Shown: piece after piece, positions 14,281 to 23,821 of the stretch
How positions within the stretch are numbered: the first letter of the stretch is position 1
How the letters are laid out: the number at the start of each line of letters is the position of its first letter
Assembly (NCBI GenBank): GCA_041287365.1
Contig: JBEULL010000015.1
Span: 1 to 64,000 of the forward strand
DNA from: JAQVIJ01 sp041287365
GTDB taxonomy: Bacteria; Desulfobacterota; Dissulfuribacteria; Dissulfuribacterales; DYLC01
DNA length: 64,000 nt
Direction: 5' to 3'
Position numbers and translations under genes: made by a program
The notes under the pieces: model-generated
Seen by the model: only the letters and a program-made list of their open reading frames with translations
Databases searched by the model: none
What the model was told of the DNA's origin: nothing

Positions 14281-15843
14281 ATGGAATTTATCTATGTTGT
14301 CATATTGATGTTGTTTGCTTTTGCCGTAGGAGCCGGAGCAGGGATCTGGTTTTATTTCCGTAGACAAAAGAATGTGGTCAGTGTCGATGCAATAGAGCTG
14401 GAGCGTCTGAAAAATGTGTTTGAACAAGATGCGGAACGCATTCGACACGAGGCCAGATTGCAGGCACAGGAAGAACTTTTTCAGCAAAGAAAGGAACTGG
14501 ATCAGGAGATAAAGGCCCAGAGGGCTGAACTGCATGGTCTGGAAAAAAGGCTGCTGCAGAAAGAGAACCAGTTGGACAGAAAAGAAGAAGGGCTTGTTCA
14601 GAAAGAGATCGAGATACGTCAAAAAGAAAAGGAAGTCAACAGATTAGAGCGCAGACACGAGGAAAAGAACCGCGAGTATGACAATTTGCTCGCTGAGCAG
14701 AAACGGCTGCTGGAAAAGATAGCCGGAATGTCCAACGAGGAGGCCAGGCAGTATCTGCTGAACAAGATAGAGGTGGAAGTTCGGCAGGATGCGGCCATTC
14801 TTGTTAAAAAGATTGAGCAGGAGACAAAGGAAATAGCTGATAAAAAGGCTAAAGAGATCATCTCGTTGGCTATTTCCCGTTATGCAGGCGATTATGTGGC
14901 GGAAAAGACTGTTTCTTCCGTGGCCTTGCCCAGTGAAGAGATGAAGGGCAGAATAATTGGTAGAGAGGGCCGTAATATTCGGGCGTTGGAGGCCATTACA
15001 GGCGTTGATCTCATCATAGACGATACGCCGGAGGTTGTGCTGCTTTCGAGTTTCAATCCGATACGAAGAGAGGTGGCCAGGATTGCATTGGAAAGACTCA
15101 TAACCGACGGCCGAATACATCCTGCCCGCATCGAAGAAATGGTCAAAAAGGTGGAGAAAGAGGTCGATAATGCCATTCGTGAGGCGGGAGAGCAGGCCAC
15201 CTTTGATGTGGGTGTTTATGGCATCAATCCAGAGCTAATCAGGATACTTGGCAAATTAAAATTCCGCACCAGTTACGCTCAGAATGTCTTGCAGCATTCC
15301 ATAGAGGTAGCGTTTTTGTGCGGTGTGATGGCCTCAGAGTTGGGGATTAATGTCAAAAAGGCCAAAAGGGCAGGGTTGTTGCATGATATCGGTAAGGCGG
15401 TAGATCATGAGGTTGAGGGTTCTCATGCCATCATAGGTGCTGATTTGGCCAAAAAATATGGAGAACCTCCGGATGTCATACATGCCATCGCCGCACACCA
15501 TGAGGATGTCAAGCCTGAGACGGTGCTTGCCGTACTTGTGCAGGCAGCCGATGCCCTTTCGGGCGCAAGGCCTGGTGCAAGGCGAGAAACCCTTGAAAGT
15601 TATGTCAAGAGGCTGGAGGAGCTGGAGGCAGTTGCCACCTCGATTCCAGGTGTCAACAAGAGTTATGCCATACAGGCCGGCAGAGAAATTCGTATTATGG
15701 TGGACAGCGGTCGAGTTTCCGATGCCGAAACCTCCCTGCTTTGCAAGGAGATAGCCAAGAAAATCGAAACTCAGTTGACATATCCGGGCCAGATTAAGGT
15801 AGTGGTGATCAGGGAGACGCGGAATGTGGAATACGCCAAGTGA
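14281..15843 (+). CDS. rny: Ribonuclease Y
   Basis: A membrane-anchored endoribonuclease that starts mRNA turnover. Architecture over 520 residues: an N-terminal membrane helix (residues about 3-25), a long coiled coil (about 35-190), a KH domain with LPSEEMKGRIIGREGRNIRALE, and an HD domain with HSIEVAFLCG and LLHDIGKAVDHEVEGSHA, where His-Asp bind metal. The C-terminal YPGQIKVVVIRE is typical. ATG 14281 has AAAGG upstream. Length is normal. Confidence 0.96.
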   Translation: MEFIYVVILMLFAFAVGAGAGIWFYFRRQKNVVSVDAIELERLKNVFEQDAERIRHEARLQAQEELFQQRKELDQEIKAQRAELHGLEKRLLQKENQLDRKEEGLVQKEIEIRQKEKEVNRLERRHEEKNREYDNLLAEQKRLLEKIAGMSNEEARQYLLNKIEVEVRQDAAILVKKIEQETKEIADKKAKEIISLAISRYAGDYVAEKTVSSVALPSEEMKGRIIGREGRNIRALEAITGVDLIIDDTPEVVLLSSFNPIRREVARIALERLITDGRIHPARIEEMVKKVEKEVDNAIREAGEQATFDVGVYGINPELIRILGKLKFRTSYAQNVLQHSIEVAFLCGVMASELGINVKKAKRAGLLHDIGKAVDHEVEGSHAIIGADLAKKYGEPPDVIHAIAAHHEDVKPETVLAVLVQAADALSGARPGARRETLESYVKRLEELEAVATSIPGVNKSYAIQAGREIRIMVDSGRVSDAETSLLCKEIAKKIETQLTYPGQIKVVVIRETRNVEYAK

Positions 15844-15888
15844 GCCGGCTTAGTATATTTGTTTTTAATTAAGGAAGTGAGGGCGCAA

Positions 15889-17103
15889 ATGGAAAAGGAT
15901 ATAGAGAAGTCCATGGCATTGATATCAAGGGGCGCTGTGGAGATTATAGAAGAAGGTGAGTTGAGGGAAAGGCTCAAAAAGGCCATTGAGACCGGCATCC
16001 CTCTGCGCGTCAAAGCAGGGTTCGATCCAACCGCTCCGGATCTTCATTTGGGTCATACGGTTCTTATACAAAAAATGAAGCACTTTCAGGAGCTTGGACA
16101 TCAAGTTGTCTTTCTGATAGGTGATTTTACAGGTCTTATAGGTGATCCCACAGGCAAGTCGGATACCCGTCCTCCCTTGACCCCCGAACAGGTCCAGAGG
16201 AACGCCAGCACATATAAGGAACAGATATTCAAGATACTTGACCCTGAAAAGACTGAGATAGCATTTAACAGTCAGTGGATGAACCGGATGCATTCCATGG
16301 ACATGATTCGCTTGTGTGCCAAACATACTGTGGCGCGTATGCTCGAGCGGGATGATTTCAAGAAGCGTTTTCATGCCCAGCGGCCCATCGCCATTCACGA
16401 GTTTCTCTATCCATTGATTCAGGGCTATGATTCCGTGGCGCTTAAGGCGGATGTGGAACTGGGCGGCACGGACCAGAAGTTCAATTTACTGGTAGGCAGG
16501 CAGCTTCAGAAGGAGTACGGTCAGGCATCTCAGGTGGTGATAACCATGCCGCTGCTCGAGGGTCTGGACGGCGTGAACAAGATGAGCAAGTCCCTCGGCA
16601 ATTATATAGGGATAACAGAGGCTCCAAAAGATATGTTCGGCAAACTTATGTCCATCTCGGATGACCTGATGTTCCGTTATTATGAGCTGTTGAGTGCCAA
16701 ATCCATGTCCGAGATAGCTGCCATGAAGACCGGTTGCCAAAATGGCACATTGCATCCTAAAAACGTCAAGATGCAATTGGCGTTTGAACTGGTGGATAGA
16801 TTCCACGGTCCGGAACAGGCCATGGCAGCGCGTGAACACTTCGAGGCGCAATTTTCCAAGGGCGAACTGCCTTCGGATATGCCTGAGATTCATGTGCCTG
16901 AGGATTCTCGAACGCTTTTTTTGCCGCGTTTTCTCAAGGACATGAATCTGGCTGCCAGTGCGTCTGATGCCAGAAGGCTCATTCAGCAGGGCGCGGTGTC
17001 TTTGAACGGAGAAAAAGTGGCCCAGGAAGAGCTGTGTGTCCCGTCAGGAGAACACATCCTCAGAGTGGGTAAGTTGAAGTACCTGAAGATCATGGCGTCT
17101 TAG
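15889..17103 (+). CDS. tyrS: Tyrosyl-tRNA synthetase
   Basis: Charges tRNA-Tyr. The class I HIGH motif appears as HLGH in DLHLGHTVLIQKMK, and KMSKS is intact in GVNKMSKSLGNYIG. The tyrosine-binding GFDPTAPD, FLIGDFTGLIGDP and LIQGYDSVAL regions are visible, and the C-terminal 60 residues form an S4 RNA-binding domain (ASDARRLIQQGAVSLNGEKV). The start is ATG 15889 with GGAAGTGAGGG upstream, giving 404 residues; an in-frame TTG at 15859 lacks support. It follows rny on the same strand. Confidence 0.96.
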   Translation: MEKDIEKSMALISRGAVEIIEEGELRERLKKAIETGIPLRVKAGFDPTAPDLHLGHTVLIQKMKHFQELGHQVVFLIGDFTGLIGDPTGKSDTRPPLTPEQVQRNASTYKEQIFKILDPEKTEIAFNSQWMNRMHSMDMIRLCAKHTVARMLERDDFKKRFHAQRPIAIHEFLYPLIQGYDSVALKADVELGGTDQKFNLLVGRQLQKEYGQASQVVITMPLLEGLDGVNKMSKSLGNYIGITEAPKDMFGKLMSISDDLMFRYYELLSAKSMSEIAAMKTGCQNGTLHPKNVKMQLAFELVDRFHGPEQAMAAREHFEAQFSKGELPSDMPEIHVPEDSRTLFLPRFLKDMNLAASASDARRLIQQGAVSLNGEKVAQEELCVPSGEHILRVGKLKYLKIMAS

Positions 17104-17129
17104 TGTCTTAGTTTTGTGCACTACATCTA

Positions 17130-18539
17130 TTAAAGTTTGTATGTCTCTCCTGCCGCTGGCAGCATGATCTCTGTTTGTGGCAGGACTATTTTGACTTTTT
17201 CTGCAAAGGCCTTTGATACATCCGGCTCTCCATGGACAAGGAATAGGCGTTTAGGAGAGGCTTTTTGCGCCATTTTGAGCAGCGTGGTCTGACCTGCATG
17301 GGCCGAAAATCCGTTTATGGTGTGAATTTTGGCCTTTACTGCCACAGGCTCGCCGAATATCTGCACCTCTTTTGCGCCTTCGATGATCTTTCTGCCCAAG
17401 GTCCCTTCGGCCTGATAGCCAACTACGATCAGACTGGTGTTTTCCTTCCATAAAAGGTGTTTCAGATGATGTTTGATGCGTCCGCCGTTCATCATGCCGC
17501 TTCCTGCAATGACTATTTTAGGACCTTCGATGGAGTGAATCGCCATGGATTCTTCCACTGTTTCCGACAGTGTGAGCCCTGGGAACACGAAGGGAGACTG
17601 CCGTTTTCGTAATGCCTCACGCAGTTTCGTACAGCAGAATTCACCATGTGTGTGATAGATGCGGGTTATGTCTATGGCCAGAGGGCTGTTGAGAAACACT
17701 GGGATCTTTTTGGAAAGCCTGCCCTTTCGTTTCATCTCACCTATGTGATACAGGACTTCCTGAGTGCGTTCCAGGGCAAACGCCGGAATCAATGCGGTTC
17801 CCCTTTTTTTCATGGCAAATGTGATGGCATCTTCGAATTCGGCCACAGTGTCGCTGTAACTCTTGTGGTCTCGATTGCCATAGGTGGTCTCCATGATCAT
17901 AGTGTGCACCGGCTGCACAGGCTCTGCCGGATCGCTCATGAGTGGTCTGTTTCCGTCTCCAAGATCACCTGTATAAAGGAGTGTTTGAGGGCTGCCGTGT
18001 TCATTTTTATATTCCAGATATACCTGTGATGAGCCGAGGATATGACCCGCGTCACGCAAGGTCAGTCTGATCTCCGGAGCGGTGCCGAGTTTGACCGTCT
18101 GGTTGTAGCCAATCTGATGATTGAAGGTATCCATCGAATAATAGACATCCTCTACGGAATACAGCGGCGTTTTGGCCGTTATGCCCATGCGGGTCAGTTT
18201 GCGCCGTTTCCATTGGAATTCCTCTTTTATGACATGCGCTGAATCCAGCAGAATCAGGCGAGCGATATCCCTGGTGGGCGGCGTGGAATAGACAGGGCCC
18301 TTGAAGCCAGCTTTTGTCAGCATGGGGATGCGGCCACAGTGATCCAGATGGCCATGGCTGAGTATCATCGCATGAAGTGTCTTGGGATTGCAGGGTAGGC
18401 GTTCATAATTGCGCTGTTCCACCTCCCATGGACCTTGAAACTGTCCGAAATCCATCAGAATTTTTTTGCTGTCTATCTGCAGCAGATGGGCCGAACCGGT
18501 AACAGTCCCTGCTGCGCCATGAAAGGTGATTTGCGGCAT
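17130..18539 (-). CDS. Beta-CASP metallo-beta-lactamase RNase
   Basis: A 469-residue zinc nuclease of the MBL/beta-CASP family (RNA-specificity type). The MBL signature SHGHLDHCGR (HxHxDH) lies near residue 60, followed by DAGHILGSSQV with a metal His, TTYGNRDH, a beta-CASP domain with PAFALERTQEVLYHI, VIAGSGMMNGGRIKHHL, and the closing HTINGFSAHAGQTTLL and LVHGE motifs. The start is ATG 18539, with AAGGAG eight bases upstream; a longer in-frame start at 18569 is unlikely. It converges with tyrS, and no clear terminator lies between them. Confidence 0.93.
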   Translation of the reverse strand: MPQITFHGAAGTVTGSAHLLQIDSKKILMDFGQFQGPWEVEQRNYERLPCNPKTLHAMILSHGHLDHCGRIPMLTKAGFKGPVYSTPPTRDIARLILLDSAHVIKEEFQWKRRKLTRMGITAKTPLYSVEDVYYSMDTFNHQIGYNQTVKLGTAPEIRLTLRDAGHILGSSQVYLEYKNEHGSPQTLLYTGDLGDGNRPLMSDPAEPVQPVHTMIMETTYGNRDHKSYSDTVAEFEDAITFAMKKRGTALIPAFALERTQEVLYHIGEMKRKGRLSKKIPVFLNSPLAIDITRIYHTHGEFCCTKLREALRKRQSPFVFPGLTLSETVEESMAIHSIEGPKIVIAGSGMMNGGRIKHHLKHLLWKENTSLIVVGYQAEGTLGRKIIEGAKEVQIFGEPVAVKAKIHTINGFSAHAGQTTLLKMAQKASPKRLFLVHGEPDVSKAFAEKVKIVLPQTEIMLPAAGETYKL

Positions 18540-18795
18540 GTCGTAAGCTCCTTGAGTAATTGTCATCATTGAAGGTGCAGATCTTAAATGAGGTCATGAT
18601 AATGTATTAAGACCTTGCATACAATGCCCCATCAAGGCATTGATGGTCCGTGATAAAAGACTTGAATTGCCATTGACGATTTGTTAGATTGTCTTGTAAG
18701 TCTATAGATACTTTTTTTGAAGGGGAGGTGATGAAATTTTTGTAGGGTGAAGCCGGTGTTTTTTCTTTATATTTCATTCTGTTAAGGAGGATTAG

Positions 18796-19101
18796 ATGCA
18801 GAAAAGTGTTCAGGAGATTCTGGATTCCAGGGATTTCAAACAGTTGATGTCCAAAAGGGCGACGACATCCACAATTCTGATGGTATTGCTCTTTGCCATT
18901 TATTACGGTTATATCTTTATGATAGGCCTCAATAAGGAGTTTTTGACTCAAAAGATAGGAGAGGTTACACCTATTGGCATTCCTTTGGGTGTGGCCGTTA
19001 TTTTGGCCTCCTGGGTGTTGACAGTGATATACGTGGTATGGGCCAATGCCAGTTATGACCCGGAAGTTAAACGCCTCAAGGGCCAGTTGTTGAGCAAATA
19101 A
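18796..19101 (+). CDS. DUF485 membrane protein
   Basis: A 101-residue protein with two membrane helices (ILMVLLFAIYYGYIFMIG and IPLGVAVILASWVLTVIYV) and the family end YVVWANASYDPEVKRLKGQL. DUF485 proteins are encoded directly before acetate/solute:sodium symporters in many bacteria and are thought to assist them. GGAGG lies just before ATG 18796; actP follows 28 bases later, so the two form one operon. Confidence 0.9.
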   Translation: MQKSVQEILDSRDFKQLMSKRATTSTILMVLLFAIYYGYIFMIGLNKEFLTQKIGEVTPIGIPLGVAVILASWVLTVIYVVWANASYDPEVKRLKGQLLSK

Positions 19102-19129
19102 TTTCAAAAAAATAAGACAAGGAGAGAGT

Positions 19130-20695
19130 ATGGCTGATACCACCACAGCTATTCAGAGTACCCTGGGGCAACCCACCGTTCCATCGATTTCATTTTTTAT
19201 TGTCATTGTTCTTATAACCCTTGCCATTACCTATTGGGCGGCCAAGCGCACCAAGACCGCCAAGGAATTCTATGCAGCAGGTAGAAGTGTAAGCGCATTT
19301 CAGAACGGATTAGCTTTGGCAGGCGATTACATGAGTGCAGCATCCTTTTTAGGGATTGCCGGTATGGTGGCCCTGAAGGGTTATGATGGCATGATCTATG
19401 CCATAGGTTGGCTCGTCGGCTGGCCTGCATTGATGTTTCTCATTGCGGAACCCCTTAGAAACCTGGGCAAATTTACATTTGCAGACGTGGTGGCCTTTCG
19501 TCTTCGGCAAACACCTGTGCGTATTGCATCTGCCATAGGCGGTATTCTTACAGTGCTTTTTTACACCATTGCCCAGATGGTCGGATCGGGCAGTCTTATA
19601 AAGCTGATGTTCGGTCTGCCCTATGAGATCGCCGAGGTCATAGTCGGTTGCATCATGTTGGCCTATGTGTTGTTCGGCGGCATGCTGGCCACCACGTGGG
19701 TGCAGATCATCAAGGCCTGTCTGCTGTTGTCCGGTGTTAGTGTCCTGACGGTAATCGTGCTTGCACAGTTCAATTTCCATCCTGGTGAGCTCTATGCCGC
19801 CGTGGCTGCAAAATATGGCCAGGCAGCGCTGGAACCTGGCGGATTGGTAACCAGTCCCATTGATGCGTTTTCTCTTGGTTTAGCCCTTATGTTGGGTCTT
19901 TTGGGCCTGCCTCATATCTTGCAGAGATTTTTTACGGTGCCTGATGCCAAGGCAGCCCGCATATCCGTGCTCTATGCCACTGGTTTTATCGGCTATTTCT
20001 ACATCATCATTCCCATAGTCGGGTTTGGTGCATCCGCGCTTATTGGTAGGACCGTCATCGCCAATATGGATAAAGGCGGCAATATGGCCGCTCCGCTATT
20101 GGCGGAGTTTTTGGGCGGCACTCCCTTTTTAGGTTTCATTGCGGCGGTTGCCTTTGCTACCATCCTGGCGGTTGTGGCGGGTCTGACTCTGGCCGGTGCT
20201 TCTGCCTTTTCTCATGATATCTATGTGCATGTCATAAAGGGTGGCAAGGCCACAGAGCAGGAGGAGGTCAAGGCGAGCCGCATTGCTACGTTCATATTTG
20301 GCGTAGTTGCAGTGCTTTTGGGCATTCTATTTAAGGGGCAGAACGTGGCGTTTATGGTGGGTTTGGCCTTTGCTATCGCCTGCAGCGCCAATTTCCCTGC
20401 CCTGGTTTTGTCCATCTTCTGGAAGAGATTTACCACTCAGGGTGCTGTGTGGGCCATTTTGACCGGTGCTATTCTGGCTGTGGGTCTGATTATCGTAAGC
20501 CCGACGGTGTGGGTGGATGTTTTGAAGAATCCCAAAGAGTCGGTTTTGTTCCCTCTGAAGAATCCTGCCATTGTTTCCATGACAGCATCTTTTATAGTGG
20601 GAATCTTGGTCTCTCTCATGACTCGTGAGCCGGAGGCCGAGGCAAAATTCGAAGATGAAAAGCTCAGGACATATTTGGGAGTGGGCGCCGAGTAG
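19130..20695 (+). CDS. actP: Cation/acetate symporter (SSS family)
   Basis: A 521-residue sodium:solute symporter with about 13 membrane helices. The N-terminal AKRTKTAKEFYAAGRSVSAFQNGLALAGDYMSAASFLG and FRLRQTPVRIASAIGG are typical of ActP, as is LPHILQRFFTVPDAKAAR. With acs at 45034, the window supplies both acetate import and activation. A good AAGGAGAGA site precedes ATG 19130, and a terminator lies 36 bases after the stop. Confidence 0.93.
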   Translation: MADTTTAIQSTLGQPTVPSISFFIVIVLITLAITYWAAKRTKTAKEFYAAGRSVSAFQNGLALAGDYMSAASFLGIAGMVALKGYDGMIYAIGWLVGWPALMFLIAEPLRNLGKFTFADVVAFRLRQTPVRIASAIGGILTVLFYTIAQMVGSGSLIKLMFGLPYEIAEVIVGCIMLAYVLFGGMLATTWVQIIKACLLLSGVSVLTVIVLAQFNFHPGELYAAVAAKYGQAALEPGGLVTSPIDAFSLGLALMLGLLGLPHILQRFFTVPDAKAARISVLYATGFIGYFYIIIPIVGFGASALIGRTVIANMDKGGNMAAPLLAEFLGGTPFLGFIAAVAFATILAVVAGLTLAGASAFSHDIYVHVIKGGKATEQEEVKASRIATFIFGVVAVLLGILFKGQNVAFMVGLAFAIACSANFPALVLSIFWKRFTTQGAVWAILTGAILAVGLIIVSPTVWVDVLKNPKESVLFPLKNPAIVSMTASFIVGILVSLMTREPEAEAKFEDEKLRTYLGVGAE

Positions 20696-20730
20696 TCATA
20701 GAATTCTTAACTTACATGCGTTAATATGTC

Positions 20731-20779
20731 CAGGCCGAACGGGGTTTTTTATGTAGCTCCGTTTGGCCTTTTCTTTTTG
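20731..20779 (+). terminator. Rho-independent terminator after actP
   Basis: AGGCCGAACGG at 20732 pairs with CCGTTTGGCCT ending at 20769 (11 pairs, one G-T), with a 16-base loop and a T-rich tail TTTTCTTTTT. It closes the DUF485-actP operon. Confidence 0.88.
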
Positions 20780-20835
20780 CAGAAAAGCGTGTTAAATTTC
20801 ATGAAAAAGCAAGAAGGTATTTCAAGAGGTGGCAT

Positions 20836-21402
20836 ATGGTGGCATGTGAAATCGAACTGTTGAATGCCAAAAGGGCATGTCTGATGGTCATAGACTTGCA
20901 GGAGCGACTCATGAAGGCCATTCATGAGGCGGAGCGTGTGGTGGAGAACACGGCGTTTTTGGTGCGCTGTTGTCAGATTTTGAATGTGTCAATTCTGGCG
21001 ACCACACAATATGCGAAGGGCATAGGTCCCATTGTACCGCAGATTGCGGAATTGCTCGCCCACACCCCTTCTGTGGACAAAATGGAATTTAACGCCGCTT
21101 TCAATGCTGATGTTATGGCCGCGTTGGCGAAACTGCCTTCTTCTGTGGATACATTGATTCTGGCTGGTGTAGAGGCCCATATCTGTATCTATCAGACGGC
21201 TATAGGTATGATGGCCAAGGGATATCGGGTATATGTAGCCATGGATGCCGTTTCATCCAGAGAAAAGAGAAATGCCAAGGCCGCCCTGAAACAGTTGCAG
21301 TCCTTCGGTGTCGTAGTGATGCCGGCTGAGACCATTGTATATGAGATGTTGGCCAGGGCAGGCACATCGGAATTCAAGGCCATCTTGCCCTATGTAAGGT
21401 GA
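20836..21402 (+). CDS. Isochorismatase-family cysteine hydrolase
   Basis: A 188-residue alpha/beta hydrolase of the isochorismatase/nicotinamidase fold, closest in appearance to the YcaC-type subgroup. The Asp-Lys-Cys triad is visible as MVIDLQERL (Asp near residue 20), DKMEFNA (Lys) and GVEAHICIYQTA (Cys). ATG 20836 follows AGAGG. Its stop overlaps the region of the next start, so it is probably co-transcribed with the HDOD gene. The substrate cannot be told from sequence. Confidence 0.88.
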   Translation: MVACEIELLNAKRACLMVIDLQERLMKAIHEAERVVENTAFLVRCCQILNVSILATTQYAKGIGPIVPQIAELLAHTPSVDKMEFNAAFNADVMAALAKLPSSVDTLILAGVEAHICIYQTAIGMMAKGYRVYVAMDAVSSREKRNAKAALKQLQSFGVVVMPAETIVYEMLARAGTSEFKAILPYVR

Positions 21403-21404
21403 AT

Positions 21405-22268
21405 ATGACGGATGTCAGCAGGAAAGACGATAAGAGTGAAAGGAATCTCCTGTCCATAGACTGGAATGCCAGTGAACTGCCTACACTTCCCAAGGTGGCC
21501 AACCGTCTTTTGAGGATTCTGAACAACGAGGATGCCCTTGTAAAGGATCTGGCGGATTGTATCGACAAGGACCCTGCGCTTGCCACAAAGGTGTTAAGGG
21601 CAGCAAACAGCGCCTTTTATGCCATGCGATTCGAGGTTACCTCTATACATCAGGCCATAGTGCTCCTGGGATTCAGGGAGATAGGCCGTATCGCTCTGTC
21701 GTCCCTGCTGGCGGACCGTTTGCTTTCTGTGGCGCCCATAGCCAAACATCATGCCGTTTCCATGTGGAAACATATGACAGCCGTTGCAGTGTTGGCAAAA
21801 GATCTCACTCCAAGGGATGTAATGGAGCCGGATGCCTATACCCTGGGTCTGCTGCATGACATCGGCTGGCTGATACTGGTTTCACAGGCACCGAACGTGT
21901 TCGTGTCCATGTGCGAGGAGCCAGGTTTGAACACCACGGAGATGGAGCGGCTCTGGGCCACGGACCATTGCCTTTGGGGGGCGAAACTTGCAGAGAAATG
22001 GAATTTGCCGGAGCCTTTTCAGATAGTTTCGCTGCGGCATCACGACCCTTTCCAAGAGGTGGAGCCGCCTAAATATCTGTTGCGCATCGCTTTGGCGGAT
22101 TATGCAGCCAAGACCTTGGGTATAAGTATGCTGAATACGGAACAGAATGAGTTGGATGATCGTATTCTGAAGGCACTTTCCTTTTCCGAAGCTTGGCTGA
22201 ACGATTGGCTCACAACGCTTCGCGGGAGTATGGGGCGTTTTGATGCGGTATGGAGCGCCTTTAGTTGA
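21405..22268 (+). CDS. HDOD-domain signalling protein
   Basis: A 287-residue protein with an HDOD domain (residues about 20-215): LPTLPKVANRLLRIL, DLADCIDKDPALATKVLRAANSAFY, IHQAIVLLGFREI, and LGLLHDIGWLIL. HDOD is an HD-related fold that usually lacks the full metal site; members take part in signalling, often together with c-di-GMP or chemotaxis proteins. I chose ATG 21405 (AAGG five bases upstream) rather than GTG 21399. The remaining C-terminal segment has no assigned domain. Confidence 0.85.
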   Translation: MTDVSRKDDKSERNLLSIDWNASELPTLPKVANRLLRILNNEDALVKDLADCIDKDPALATKVLRAANSAFYAMRFEVTSIHQAIVLLGFREIGRIALSSLLADRLLSVAPIAKHHAVSMWKHMTAVAVLAKDLTPRDVMEPDAYTLGLLHDIGWLILVSQAPNVFVSMCEEPGLNTTEMERLWATDHCLWGAKLAEKWNLPEPFQIVSLRHHDPFQEVEPPKYLLRIALADYAAKTLGISMLNTEQNELDDRILKALSFSEAWLNDWLTTLRGSMGRFDAVWSAFS

Positions 22269-22326
22269 AATTTGAGGCCTGCAATTGTTCCCATCCTGTA
22301 TGTGAGCCGGTATATATCTACCCGTC

Positions 22327-22869
22327 CTATCCGTTATTTGAGCCCTTGTTGAGTAGAGCGACCCCCACGGCCATATAATGCAGGCCGGATATGACGGTCA
22401 GGGTGGCTGTGACCCAATAGATGGGCTGAATGTTGTTATTGAGAATATCCAGATGATTGTGGACCATTACTATCAGAATGGTCAAAAGCTGAAAGACTGT
22501 GGTGGCCTTGCTTATAATGGACGGCCGAATCTCCACACCGTTTTGAAACAAAAACAAAATAATAATACCTGCTACTATAATAACGTCTCTGCTGATGACC
22601 AGAATGGTAAGCCAGGTAGGTATAAAGTTAATGGCGCTGAGGGTCAGATAAGCCGATGTGAGTAGAAATTTATCCGCCACAGGGTCAAGAATGGCGCCTG
22701 TTTTGGTTTTTTGATCGAATCGTCTGGCGATGAGACCGTCAAGCGCATCTGTTGCCGCTGCAATGGCGAACAGCCCTGTGGCCAGGTCGAGGCGTTTTTG
22801 TAGTATGAAAATAACCAGTATCGGTGTAAGTAAAATGCGCAGAATGGTGAGCAGATTGGGTATATTCAA
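22327..22869 (-). CDS. pgsA: CDP-diacylglycerol--glycerol-3-phosphate 3-phosphatidyltransferase
   Basis: Makes phosphatidylglycerol phosphate in the inner membrane. The CDP-alcohol phosphotransferase motif is complete: DALDGLIARR, then GAILDPVADK after eight residues (D-x2-DG-x2-AR-x8-G-x3-D-x3-D). The start is the TTG at 22869, giving MNIPNLLTILRI, with AAGGGG six bases upstream and overlapping the miaA stop (ATTGA); 180 residues fits the family. Longer in-frame starts upstream lie inside miaA and add non-homologous residues. About five membrane helices are visible. It is the last gene of the long minus-strand run. Confidence 0.93.
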   Translation of the reverse strand: MNIPNLLTILRILLTPILVIFILQKRLDLATGLFAIAAATDALDGLIARRFDQKTKTGAILDPVADKFLLTSAYLTLSAINFIPTWLTILVISRDVIIVAGIIILFLFQNGVEIRPSIISKATTVFQLLTILIVMVHNHLDILNNNIQPIYWVTATLTVISGLHYMAVGVALLNKGSNNG

Positions 22870-23813
22870 TTTGTTCCCCTTGTATGGATATACGGCCATA
22901 TTGCTCGTTGACGATTTAACACCATGGGGTTGAACCAGTGGATCTTGGCGTCGGCCCGCATCCATATGAGTTGCCTTCTGGCATAGTGGCGATGGTCTCG
23001 TTTCATGAGTTCTATGCACTGAGTCAAACTGTAATTGCCCATTAGATGCCCAATGATATGTCTATATCCCAAGGCTTGCAAGGCATTGAGCTCTGGCGAA
23101 TAACCCATCTGGAGCAATTGTTGCACTTCTTCTACGAAGCCTGTCTTCATCATTATGTCTACCCGCCTGTTGATGCGTTCGTATAGTTCTTCGATGGAAC
23201 GGATCAACCCCAATTTTAACACCTCATATTGATGTGAGATACCTTTTGAGTGCCATGTGTTGTGCCACGTGGAGATGGGGATACCACTTTGTGCAAAGAC
23301 CTCTATGGCCCGAAAGAGACGGGTGTGGTCGTGGGGATGGATGCGTTCAGCGGATTCAGGATCTATGTTTTGAAGATACTCATGTAAAAAATGGCTTCCT
23401 TGACTTTTTACAATAAAATGTAAAGTACTTCTGATTCCAGGGTGTTGTCCAGGGCACGGTGTCAATCCGTTCAATAGGCTTTCGAGATACATGTTTGTGC
23501 CACCTACCAGAATCACATTTTTGCCACGCATCCTGATTTGTTTTATGATTTGAGTAGCCCGACGGACGAATTTAGCCACATCATTGGGCTCGTCAGGGGT
23601 TAGGATGCCCAGCAGGTGATGTGGTACCGTGGCCCTTTCCTCGGCTGTGGGCTTGGCAGAGCCTATATTTAGATATTTGTAGAGTTGAACGGAATCATAG
23701 TTTATGATTTCTGCGTTCAATTCCTGGGCTAGACGCAGGGATATCTCGGTCTTTCCAACGGCGGTGGGGCCAAGTATGGCTATGATGGGAAATGTTGCTG
23801 GTAAATATGACAT
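22866..23813 (-). CDS. miaA: tRNA dimethylallyltransferase
   Basis: Adds a dimethylallyl group to A37 of tRNAs reading UNN codons. P-loop GPTAVGKTE near residue 15, NYDSVQLYKYLNIGSAKP (catalytic Asp, DSxQxY), HHLLGILTPDE, VGGTNMYLESLLNGL and the C-terminal RRQLIWMRAD are all in family order; 315 residues is normal. It follows the glycosyltransferase genes by eight bases and is coupled to pgsA. Confidence 0.95.
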   Translation of the reverse strand: MSYLPATFPIIAILGPTAVGKTEISLRLAQELNAEIINYDSVQLYKYLNIGSAKPTAEERATVPHHLLGILTPDEPNDVAKFVRRATQIIKQIRMRGKNVILVGGTNMYLESLLNGLTPCPGQHPGIRSTLHFIVKSQGSHFLHEYLQNIDPESAERIHPHDHTRLFRAIEVFAQSGIPISTWHNTWHSKGISHQYEVLKLGLIRSIEELYERINRRVDIMMKTGFVEEVQQLLQMGYSPELNALQALGYRHIIGHLMGNYSLTQCIELMKRDHRHYARRQLIWMRADAKIHWFNPMVLNRQRAIWPYIHTRGTN

Positions 23814-23821
23814 TTTCCTGG